Source: Clostridia bacterium
Lineage (GTDB): Bacteria; Bacillota; Clostridia; Oscillospirales; Acutalibacteraceae
Direction: 5' to 3'
Assembly (NCBI GenBank): GCA_024404125.1
Contig: JAKSQL010000073.1
Span: 1 to 5,529 of the forward strand
DNA: 5,529 nucleotides
The notes beneath the pieces are model-generated. The model made no database searches. It saw nothing but the letters and a program-made list of their open reading frames with translations, and was not told the origin of the DNA. Of the stretch, positions 1 to 5,482 are shown piece after piece (positions within the stretch are counted from its first letter, which is position 1; each line of letters opens with the position of its first letter). Made by a program: the position numbers and the translations under genes.

Positions 1-105
1 GGCTCTGACGCGGATCTCGCGTTTCTCTGGTCGGGGGCGTCGCGTGATGCGTATTCGGATGACGAGGTGAAGGCGATCGGGCGATATCGGCGGGGCGGCG
101 GTCCC
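1..105 (+). other. GC-rich foreign-looking stub with a partial open frame
   Basis: By hand count 67 of the first 100 bases are G or C, against about 35-47% in sampled lines of the rest of the window. Plus-strand frame 1 is open from the window edge and reads as an acidic, protein-like stretch, including the segments SDADLAFLWSG and YSDDEVKAIGRYRRGGG. The pattern 'DxD..., then SDDEV.AI.RY..GGG' loosely resembles the glutamine-amidotransferase-like fold seen in DUF4350-type proteins, but 34 residues are too few for a firm call. The frame stays open to 258 only by running antisense through the beta-helix gene, so that extension is not believed. The stub is either a chimeric assembly or cloning join, or the edge of a transferred segment. 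It does not look native to the neighbouring genes. Confidence 0.5.
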
Positions 106-1374
106 CTACTTGGTATCGCTTGCCGAACCGTTGGAGCTGAACACAACGGGTGTACCGGATGCAGGTGCTTTCATCGTTGTCACACCGACAGAAAATCCGT
201 CTTGCGGTGCGACAACACCGTTGGCACCGGTACCGAGTTCAATATTTGCTCTATCTAATATAAGAACATTACCTAATGATCCGTCATCAACGGTGTTTCC
301 TTTGATCTGTGCTTTACCGCCGAGGATAGATTTGCTTTCTTCGGAGCAAACACCGCCGGCGTAATTACCTGTATTTCCGCTGATCAAGCCACCGTCCATA
401 ATAAAAGAAGCATCACCCGTAGTAATATGAACGCCGCCGATTGTACTTTCATCCGAACCGTTATTGATAATTTTTCCGCCGTGCATCTTAAAGGTTGAAC
501 CGTACTCAAGGTAGATACCTCCGTTGTTGCCCAGATTCCCGCTGATTTCGCCGCCGTTCATTTCAAAGAGAGAAGAATTGGCAGCTCTCACACCGCCGAC
601 AGTAAAACCCTTGTTATCGGAGATCTTACCGTTATTCATTGTAAAGGTGCTTGATTTGTAAATATATACAGCGGAACCTTCCGGAGCTATATTACTGCGG
701 ATCTCACCGTTGTTCATGATAAAACAACTGTTATTATTGATACAGACACAATCGCCAGAAACGGAACGATTGCCCATGATCATGCCGCCGTTCATCACAA
801 AAGTGCCGTGATCGACATCCACCCTGCCCTCATCGGCAACATTACCGATGATATTGCCGCTTTCAAGCGTAAACTTACCGCCGTCAACAGATACAGCACC
901 CCTGAAACAGCCGGTGAATATTCCGCCGGCAACTTTATTCGTGCCGGATGCCTCATTCAAATACCAAACTCCCTTATCGTCACCCTCTGTAATCACACCA
1001 AACTGATGCGTTTTAGTGGGGTTACTATCTTTAATTGTCAATTCACCTTTCACGATGATCTGATATGTGTCGCCGTGATCACGATAGTACGAAATCAGGT
1101 TACCGTCGGAATCAAACATACCGCGGTTCAGTACAAAACCGTTCAGGTCGATGGTGATTTTCTGACCTTCCCCGATCGTCAGAGAAGAATCGGTTTCAAG
1201 TGCCGTAATGTCACATGTAAGCTGAATGGTGGTTTCGGTTGTACCGACCTTTGTGATGGCATCTTGAAGTGCCTTCCATGTGGTGATACTGCCTGCCTCG
1301 GCAAACGCCGCCATAGGCAAGAGCATTGCGACCATAATCGCCGCGAGTAGAATTGCTAAAATTTTCTTTTTCAT
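106..1374 (-). CDS. Secreted beta-helix repeat protein, probably truncated at its C-terminus
   Basis: The 422-residue product starts with a clear signal peptide: MKKK, a hydrophobic core, and a likely cleavage after AFA at residue 25. Residues about 28-165 form a beta-rich lead-in with motifs such as ITIDLNGF and ELTIKDSN. Residues about 166-380 hold roughly eight rungs of 22-29 residues with the recurring pattern 'F.MNGG.I.GN...GGV', typical of right-handed parallel beta-helix (pectate-lyase-like) surface proteins of gut and anaerobic Firmicutes. No catalytic residues were recognised, so an adhesin or structural role is more likely than an enzyme; this is inference. Start choice: GGAGGA at 1381-1386 lies six bases before the ATG, followed directly by the signal peptide. 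Oddities: the frame ends in TAG at 106-108, exactly where composition jumps to high GC, and there is no LPXTG, S-layer or dockerin anchor. The natural protein was probably longer. The TCS upstream is the likely regulator. Confidence 0.85.
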   Translation of the reverse strand: MKKKILAILLAAIMVAMLLPMAAFAEAGSITTWKALQDAITKVGTTETTIQLTCDITALETDSSLTIGEGQKITIDLNGFVLNRGMFDSDGNLISYYRDHGDTYQIIVKGELTIKDSNPTKTHQFGVITEGDDKGVWYLNEASGTNKVAGGIFTGCFRGAVSVDGGKFTLESGNIIGNVADEGRVDVDHGTFVMNGGMIMGNRSVSGDCVCINNNSCFIMNNGEIRSNIAPEGSAVYIYKSSTFTMNNGKISDNKGFTVGGVRAANSSLFEMNGGEISGNLGNNGGIYLEYGSTFKMHGGKIINNGSDESTIGGVHITTGDASFIMDGGLISGNTGNYAGGVCSEESKSILGGKAQIKGNTVDDGSLGNVLILDRANIELGTGANGVVAPQDGFSVGVTTMKAPASGTPVVFSSNGSASDTK

Positions 1375-1399
1375 AATTTTTCCTCCAAATAAAATTATT

Positions 1400-1440
1400 T
1401 AGATAAATTATAACACCCCAAAGCGCACACAAAGCGCACA
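1400..1440 (-). promoter_or_regulatory. Promoter of the beta-helix gene: TATAAT with upstream tandem repeats
   Basis: On the minus strand a perfect TATAAT lies at 1412-1407, giving an expected start near 1400 and a short leader of about 26 bases carrying GGAGGA. At the usual 17-bp spacing the -35 position reads GCTTTG, a poor match to TTGACA. This position is occupied by a tandem repeat, which suggests an activator-dependent promoter. The -10 match is seen directly; use as a promoter is inferred. Confidence 0.7.
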
Positions 1441-1452
1441 CTTTGGAGTGTT
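1412..1452 (-). repeat. Inverted repeat enclosing the tandem repeats
   Basis: Arms at 1412-1423 and 1441-1452 pair over 12 positions with a 17-base loop made mostly of the tandem repeats. As DNA there is one mismatch (1417/1447). In minus-strand RNA that position is a G-U wobble, so a transcript running on from the response regulator could form an unbroken stem. The sequence after the stem on minus is AU-rich but has no proper U tract, so termination would be weak. On plus the stem is followed by six T, but no plus-strand gene reads into it. It could be an operator, a weak terminator for the TCS transcript, or both. Confidence 0.45.
1419..1440 (-). repeat. Two perfect 11-bp tandem repeats, likely activator binding site
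   Basis: On the minus strand TGTGCGCTTTG occurs twice with no gap (1440-1430 and 1429-1419). The second copy ends six bases before the TATAAT box. With a heptamer core such as TGCGCTT the architecture is heptamer, 4-bp spacer, heptamer, 8 bp, -10 box, which is the arrangement described for SARP activators in Streptomyces. The heptamer register is my choice: the 11-bp period is fixed by the sequence, the 8-bp distance is not. The adjacent response regulator carries a SARP-like DNA-binding domain and is the obvious candidate to bind here. Confidence 0.65.
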
Positions 1453-1495
1453 TTTTGAAAAATTTTAGTATTTATAGCGGTTAAAATAGTTAACA

Positions 1496-1513
1496 GCCAC
1501 AATTTGTAGTGGC
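1496..1513 (-). terminator. Weak hairpin just after the response regulator gene
   Basis: GCCAC and GTGGC form a 5-bp stem around an 8-base loop, starting 12 bases past the regulator's stop codon on the minus strand. The following sequence contains TATTTT but no continuous T run. It is short for an intrinsic terminator. Together with the inverted repeat at 1412-1452 it might end part of the two-component transcript, but read-through into the beta-helix gene is possible. Confidence 0.3.
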
Positions 1514-1525
1514 AGATGTTTATAT

Positions 1526-2305
1526 TCAGAACTTTGGTTTATACATCTCATTAAGCATTGCGCAGGTCTCCTCCGCAAAGGAATATTGGGACATATATTC
1601 ACCGCCGAACAATGACCTTTTACCGTCAAGATAATCAAAATAATCGCAATTTACGTTTTCCTTTATAATCCTCATTCTGCCGTATGCGCAAAAAATCGTA
1701 TCCGATACGCCGAGTTTTTTAAAAGTATCGAGCAAATCAAGACGGATATTACTGAAATAAGAGGCCTTGTTATTATCTTCAAAAACCGCCGCCATTATCT
1801 CTTTTGTGGTCGCTTCGGCACCGCTCCTATCAGTAAGATATGCAAGAAGTTCTCTTGTTTTTTTATACTTAAATGCCACCGGTTTGCCGTCACAAAGAAC
1901 ATCAAAATTACCAAAGCACCGAAGTTCTAACCCGTGAACTCTCGTAGAAATCGGATTACGCAGATGAGTTAATGCGGTTTTAACCTTTTCGGCAGAAATA
2001 GGGTTAAGAAGGTAGTCTGAACAGTAGGTGCCAAGCGCATCAAGAGCGTACTCGGTATAACCCGTACAAAAAACAACGTTGCAGGCAGGATACAACGAAA
2101 TAAGTTTTTTTGCCATAGTAATACCGTCCAAAAAACGCATATTTATATCTAAAAAAGCAATATCAATTTGTGTATTTTCGGAAAACTCCATTGCCTTCTG
2201 CGCTTTAGAAAAAGAATGAATTATTGCATTCGGAAGCACCGAAGATACTGCATCTTTAAGTTCGCTTAAAGCCGGTATTTCATCGTCAACAAGGAGAATA
2301 TTCAT
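1526..2305 (-). CDS. Response regulator with SARP-like winged-helix output domain
   Basis: This 259-residue protein has a receiver domain at about 1-115: acidic pocket D7/D8, phospho-acceptor D53 in the FLDINM motif, and T81. Residues about 125-220 form a winged-helix DNA-binding domain of the SARP/Trans_reg_C type, with motifs LRCFGNFDV, DGKPVAFKYKKTRELLAYL and CDYFDYL. A short tail, GEYMSQYSFAEET, is typical of clostridial regulators of this class. It is not a LytTR regulator, although the partner kinase is LytS-like. It should be activated by the kinase encoded just upstream: the stop codon of the kinase and this ATG overlap as ATGA, and GGAGG at 2313-2317 lies seven bases before the start, inside the kinase gene. 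Oddity: the lysine that normally precedes the proline in the 'DYLLKP' motif is asparagine (N101). The likely target is the beta-helix gene downstream. Confidence 0.9.
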   Translation of the reverse strand: MNILLVDDEIPALSELKDAVSSVLPNAIIHSFSKAQKAMEFSENTQIDIAFLDINMRFLDGITMAKKLISLYPACNVVFCTGYTEYALDALGTYCSDYLLNPISAEKVKTALTHLRNPISTRVHGLELRCFGNFDVLCDGKPVAFKYKKTRELLAYLTDRSGAEATTKEIMAAVFEDNNKASYFSNIRLDLLDTFKKLGVSDTIFCAYGRMRIIKENVNCDYFDYLDGKRSLFGGEYMSQYSFAEETCAMLNEMYKPKF

Positions 2306-3735
2306 TGCTTTTCCTCCAAAATAAATATTTTAACGGTAGTACCGGTTCCTTTTTTACTGTCAATTTTAAGTTCTCCGCATTTCATCGCCTCAAGGCAACT
2401 GCGTACATTTTGCAGTCCAAAGTGGTTTCTGTCGTCTGAAAAAGGTGCATTTACATCAAAGCCCGGTCCGTTATCGGTAACGGTAATCAGTGCGCCATTT
2501 TCTGTTTTGAATGAACTGATAATAATTTTTCCACCGTTTTCGTTCATTGTAGCGCCGTGCCGAACGGCATTTTCCACAATTGGTTGCACCGTAAGTGCCG
2601 GAATGGAAAAATCGGAATATCTAATATCATATTCTACTTTAAGTTCATCACCAAAGCGTATTTGTTCAAGTGTGAGATATGTTTTAATATGCTCAAGTTC
2701 TTTTTCAAACGGAATGCTGCGCCCGTTGCTTAAAGCATCCATATTACCTCGCAAATAATCGGAAAATAATCCAAGCGATGTATATGCCTTAGCGGGATCG
2801 TTTTTGCAGAGATACCTGATTGCCGTAATAGCATTATACAAAAAATGCGGCCTTATTTGAGAAAGCATAAGCGCCGTCTGCAATTCTGTTTGTCGGTGCT
2901 CTTTTTCGGCAAGTTCTGCTTTTTGGCGAAGCAAAAGTTCTTTGCTTTCGAGATAATCACCGAAAAATACCACATAAGCCGCCAAAAGCATAAACATAAA
3001 ATAAAATGAAGATACAGTATAGACTTCACCAAAATTGTACCATATAAGAGTAATGGCAACAAATAGCATCGGGAAAAATGCAAAACTTGCAACCGATAAC
3101 TTTTTCCGCCAGGTACACCGTTGAGGCAGTATGTAAACAAGATACGACAAATACAGTAACGAGAAAAGTATCAGTTCTATGGTTTCGCCGGAATAAATCA
3201 GTTTGCATGATTCATCAACAAAAAACAGAATTTTTGTAAATGGATTTGTTACAAGTATTATAAAATATACAATAATAATCGTGAAAATCCACACGGTAAA
3301 ATACCGTTTCCCACGGTTTTTGGGAAGTGATGCACATTGGTAAAGCCAAAACAAAATGTGTATAAATATAGAAATTATATTTATCGATGTTTGAATTATA
3401 AAAATGATTTTTCGCGTTTCGGAATTAAAGCTTACAACGTCAATTATACCGGACAAAAATATATTAAAAAACAAAAGCACCGGTATGGCGGAAAATACAG
3501 ATCCGATTCGCGTGTAGTTTTTTGTATTTATGTAACAGCAGGCAATTAAAATGCCGGAAAACATCATACCTAAATCTGTTATTGCCATTTTAAGAAAACG
3601 AACTTCTCCGATTTTTTCGGCAAAAAGTAATGTGTAGAGTATACTTGCAACGGTAAGAATTAGAATAACAAATGCTATAATTATATTTATCGCACGCACA
3701 ATAACAAATGATTTTTTTCTCTGCAAATCCGACAT
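2302..3735 (-). CDS. LytS/YesM-type sensor histidine kinase with multi-pass membrane domain
   Basis: The 477-residue protein has an N-terminal half (about 13-260) with roughly eight hydrophobic segments and no recognisable extracellular sensor domain, so the membrane block itself probably senses the signal. A short charged helix (about 262-288) leads to the His_kinase (PF06580) domain: QIRPHFLYN with phospho-acceptor H297, then the ATPase domain with the N-box VENAVRHG (N389), DNGPGF (421-426), GLQN (440-443) and GTGTT (463-467). All core motifs look intact. It should phosphorylate D53 of the regulator with which it overlaps by four bases, so the two are translationally coupled. Start: GAGGAGGG at 3742-3749 lies six bases before the ATG, and a good promoter sits just upstream. 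The signal is unknown. The closest analogues are peptide- or cell-envelope-sensing kinases, but nothing here decides the ligand. Confidence 0.92.
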   Translation of the reverse strand: MSDLQRKKSFVIVRAINIIIAFVILILTVASILYTLLFAEKIGEVRFLKMAITDLGMMFSGILIACCYINTKNYTRIGSVFSAIPVLLFFNIFLSGIIDVVSFNSETRKIIFIIQTSINIISIFIHILFWLYQCASLPKNRGKRYFTVWIFTIIIVYFIILVTNPFTKILFFVDESCKLIYSGETIELILFSLLYLSYLVYILPQRCTWRKKLSVASFAFFPMLFVAITLIWYNFGEVYTVSSFYFMFMLLAAYVVFFGDYLESKELLLRQKAELAEKEHRQTELQTALMLSQIRPHFLYNAITAIRYLCKNDPAKAYTSLGLFSDYLRGNMDALSNGRSIPFEKELEHIKTYLTLEQIRFGDELKVEYDIRYSDFSIPALTVQPIVENAVRHGATMNENGGKIIISSFKTENGALITVTDNGPGFDVNAPFSDDRNHFGLQNVRSCLEAMKCGELKIDSKKGTGTTVKIFILEEKQ

Positions 3736-3765
3736 TCAATTCCCTCCTCATTTTTTAATATACTA

Positions 3766-3794
3766 ATTGTAGCATAATCTTTGTATAATATCAA
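3766..3794 (-). promoter_or_regulatory. Promoter of the kinase-regulator operon
   Basis: On the minus strand the -35 TTGATA lies at 3794-3789 and the -10 TACAAT at 3771-3766, separated by exactly 17 bp. A TG one base before the -10 makes it an extended -10. The predicted start near 3759 leaves a leader of about 24 bases that contains the ribosome binding site. No copy of the 11-bp repeat of the beta-helix promoter is visible here, so autoregulation by the same site is not supported. Confidence 0.75.
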
Positions 3795-3836
3795 TGCCCA
3801 CTATACTTTCGATTTCTATTAAAAGCTGTTATTTCT

Positions 3837-3865
3837 TTGCAATTTTATTTAAGTTGTTGTATAAT
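3837..3865 (+). promoter_or_regulatory. Promoter of the alkylation repair gene
   Basis: TTGCAA at 3837-3842 and TATAAT at 3860-3865 are separated by 17 bp. The predicted transcription start (about 3871-3873) is only about nine bases before the ATG at 3881, so the transcript would have a very short leader. This promoter also shows that the longer upstream reading, which begins at 3794, cannot be the real start. The -35/-10 pair is the same as that proposed for yajC. Confidence 0.75.
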
Positions 3866-3880
3866 AACATCGGTGATATT

Positions 3881-4564
3881 ATGACTGATATTCAAAAAGA
3901 ATTGTTTAAACTTAAAGACGAAAAGTATGCCGAATTTCAGGCGAAACTTACCCCAACCGTACCAAAGGAACAGTTTATAGGTGTAAGAGTGCCGCTTGTG
4001 AGAAATCTTGCTAAAGAGTATATTAAAAATCCCGAAAGCAAAGATTTTTTAAACTCTCTCCCGCATAAATTTTATGACGAAAATATGCTTCACGGACTTT
4101 TAATATCCGAAATTAAAGATTACGGTTATGCTATTGAAAAAACTGATGAATTTCTGCCCTATGTAGATAATTGGGCGGTATGCGATATAATGTCACCTAA
4201 AGTTTTTAAAAAGCACAAAACCGAACTTATTGAAAAAATCAAAGAGTGGGTAAAGTCGGATAAAACCTACACATGCAGATTTGGTATAGAAATGCTTATG
4301 AGTCATTATCTTGACGGGGAATTTAAGCCCGAATATCTAAAAATACCCGCCGCGGTAAAAAGCGACGAGTATTATGTTAAGATGATGGTTGCCTGGTTTT
4401 TTGCGACCGCCCTTTCAAAGCAGTGGAACGATACGGTTACGGTTATAGAAAACAATACTCTTGAAAAATGGACACATAACAAAACAATACAAAAAGCGTG
4501 CGAAAGTTACCGTATAACCGATGAACAAAAAGAGTATTTAAGAAGTTTAAAAATTAAGGACTGA
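3881..4564 (+). CDS. DNA alkylation repair protein, AlkD-like HEAT-repeat family
   Basis: The 227-residue product matches the AlkD-type DNA alkylation repair family (PF08713), all-helical proteins of HEAT-like repeats; Bacillus cereus AlkD is about 237 residues and removes N3- and N7-alkylated purines. Recognisable blocks: FIGVRVPLVRNLAKEY (32-47), VDNWAVCDIMSP (95-106), TCRFGIEML (131-139), YYVKMMVAWFFATALSK (164-180) and HNKTIQKACESYRI (199-212). W98 and D102 have the W-x3-D spacing I recall for the AlkD DNA-contacting and catalytic pair (W109/D113), and R133 and W172 are candidates for other site residues, so activity is plausible. Paralogous subfamilies without glycosylase activity exist, so the exact substrate is open. 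Start: ATG at 3881 is preceded by GGTGA (3872-3876). A further 29 codons upstream are in frame, but they precede and overlap the promoter and are rejected. It is a single-gene unit. Confidence 0.88.
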   Translation: MTDIQKELFKLKDEKYAEFQAKLTPTVPKEQFIGVRVPLVRNLAKEYIKNPESKDFLNSLPHKFYDENMLHGLLISEIKDYGYAIEKTDEFLPYVDNWAVCDIMSPKVFKKHKTELIEKIKEWVKSDKTYTCRFGIEMLMSHYLDGEFKPEYLKIPAAVKSDEYYVKMMVAWFFATALSKQWNDTVTVIENNTLEKWTHNKTIQKACESYRITDEQKEYLRSLKIKD

Positions 4565-4587
4565 ACAAAAAAGTTCAGTCCTTTTTT
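4558..4587. terminator. Strong two-way intrinsic terminator between convergent genes
   Basis: A perfect 9-bp stem (4558-4566 with 4573-4581) and a 6-base A loop are followed by six T (4582-4587) on plus. On minus the stem is followed by TTAATTTTT. It serves the alkylation repair gene on plus and the TIGR04086-like gene on minus. The TGA of the repair gene (4562-4564) lies inside the left arm, and the minus gene's TAA (4586-4588) overlaps the end of the plus-strand T run. Confidence 0.9.
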
Positions 4588-4990
4588 AAATGTATTTTTT
4601 AACGCTTTTATTAACACCGAACACTCCGCCTATAAATGCCGAAAGCAAAATTATTATGAGTTTAAAGAGTGAATTTACCGTAAGGCCGCTGCGGTTTACT
4701 ATAAAAGAGATAACGGTTACGGTTAAAAAGAAAATGCCGCCAATAATAAGTCCTACAAGATAGCCCTTTTCACCGAGTTTTTTTGCCGTTATAAAAGCGC
4801 CCGAAAAAGCACCTGCGGCAAGCGAAACACTTGCGGCAACGCCCGCGTATTCCCTACCGGATTTTATAAGTAAAAATATGAGGGCAAAGGCAAAAACAAA
4901 AATAAGTGTCACTGCAATTCCTATAAGCAGACCTTTTGCATACTGAAAATAAATATTTGAATTAAGTTCGCTGTTCTTATCTTTAAACAT
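4586..4990 (-). CDS. Small four-helix membrane protein, TIGR04086/YrzE-like
   Basis: The 134-residue protein has four predicted membrane segments (about 20-42, 49-68, 76-97, 106-126) and a short basic C-terminus. The loop ITAKKLGEKGYLVGLIIGGIF (67-87, the 'A.k.GeKG...G...G' pattern) and the C-terminal GGVFGVN fit the TIGR04086/YrzE family of uncharacterised membrane proteins, frequently found next to yajC in Clostridia, as here. No function is established, and the yajC neighbourhood only hints at a membrane or secretion link. The ATG at 4990 has GGAGGG at 4998-5003, seven bases upstream. That ribosome binding site is inside the right arm of a hairpin that begins 10 bases after the yajC stop, so expression is probably attenuated relative to yajC. 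No separate promoter was found in the 51-bp gap. Confidence 0.8.
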   Translation of the reverse strand: MFKDKNSELNSNIYFQYAKGLLIGIAVTLIFVFAFALIFLLIKSGREYAGVAASVSLAAGAFSGAFITAKKLGEKGYLVGLIIGGIFFLTVTVISFIVNRSGLTVNSLFKLIIILLSAFIGGVFGVNKSVKKYI

Positions 4991-5031
4991 AAAAAATCCC
5001 TCCGCAATATAAATATAATTGCAAAGGGATT
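4991..5031 (-). terminator. Hairpin and U tract after yajC, overlapping the next gene's ribosome binding site
   Basis: In minus-strand RNA, 5031-5018 pairs with 5008-4995 to give a continuous 14-bp stem (12 Watson-Crick pairs and two U-G wobbles) with a 9-base loop, followed by a U tract running up to 4991. The wobbles become C-A mismatches on plus, so the structure is meant for minus RNA. It is an intrinsic terminator by shape, yet its right arm carries GGAGGG (5003-4998) and the next gene's ATG follows the U tract directly at 4990. Confidence 0.75.
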
Positions 5032-5041
5032 ATTTTATTAC

Positions 5042-5401
5042 TTATTTTGCAGGAACATCATCGTGAACGGTAAGAACACTCTGTAAAGCCCATCTGCCGA
5101 AAGTAAGTTTGCTGTGGTCACTTTTTGACTCGATTACGAAAGTATCTTCTTTAAGAGAAATTACTCTGCCGTAGATACCGCCGATAGTTACAATCTCATC
5201 GCCGACCTGCAAACTTTCGCGCATTTTCTTTTCTTCTTTTTCCTTCTTCTTTTGAGGACGGATAAGCAGAAAATACATTACCACGAACATAAGAGCAAGC
5301 ATAAGTATCATCGGTAAAGTGCCGAGTAAACCTGCGCTTTGAGTAGCATCAGACGAAGCGCCTGCCGCATCTTTTGCAAGAGTTATTGCCAAATCATACA
5401 T
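5042..5401 (-). CDS. yajC: Preprotein translocase subunit YajC
   Basis: YajC is the small single-pass accessory of the SecDF-YajC complex, which supports Sec-dependent export at the cytoplasmic membrane. The 119-residue product has a short polar N-terminus, one membrane segment (about 28-47), the family hallmark LLIRPQKKK (45-53), a charged helix, and the conserved block LQVGDEIVTIGGIYGRV (64-80), then a beta-rich end with KLTFGRWALQSVL. The length is normal for the family, though the N-terminal extension before the helix (about 27 residues) is somewhat longer than in many. GGAGG at 5411-5415 lies nine bases before the ATG. The gene has its own good promoter, so it need not be co-transcribed with the gene upstream. 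It is followed after 10 bases by the hairpin described separately. Confidence 0.95.
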   Translation of the reverse strand: MYDLAITLAKDAAGASSDATQSAGLLGTLPMILMLALMFVVMYFLLIRPQKKKEKEEKKMRESLQVGDEIVTIGGIYGRVISLKEDTFVIESKSDHSKLTFGRWALQSVLTVHDDVPAK

Positions 5402-5432
5402 AATTTTTAACCTCCGTTATTTTAACAATAAT

Positions 5433-5461
5433 ATTATACAAAATTTACCTTATAATTGCAA
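5433..5461 (-). promoter_or_regulatory. Promoter of yajC
   Basis: On the minus strand TTGCAA at 5461-5456 and TATAAT at 5438-5433 are 17 bp apart. The predicted start near 5426 leaves a leader of about 25 bases with GGAGG. Confidence 0.75.
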
Positions 5462-5482
5462 GTTAAATATTGTGAATAAATT

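Noticed and set aside
110..364. Plus-strand open frames at 67-258 and 110-364
   Set aside because: Both run antisense through the beta-helix repeats; the first is only real, if at all, in the stub before 105.
166..1000. Possible DNA-level repeat array or CRISPR-like periodicity in the beta-helix gene
   Set aside because: The periodicity is at protein level (22-29 residue rungs) with diverged codons; there are no identical direct repeats with unique spacers.
808..1350. A 180-residue plus-strand open frame opposite the beta-helix gene
   Set aside because: It is an antisense shadow: no ribosome binding site, no recognisable domain, and the minus-strand reading has a signal peptide and regular repeats.
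1211..1441. A 76-residue minus frame overlapping the start of the beta-helix gene, and similar minus frames at 2853-3208 inside the kinase
   Set aside because: Out-of-frame shadows with no ribosome binding site and no recognisable sequence; they overlap well-supported genes.
3781..3790. A second TTGTATAATA on plus, repeated at 3858-3867
   Set aside because: No -35 element at the right distance for the first copy; short A/T-rich repeats are expected by chance in such intergenic DNA.
3794..3880. 29 extra codons in frame before the alkylation repair start
   Set aside because: They contain the gene's own promoter and have no ribosome binding site at their ATG; family members begin near MTDIQKELFKL.
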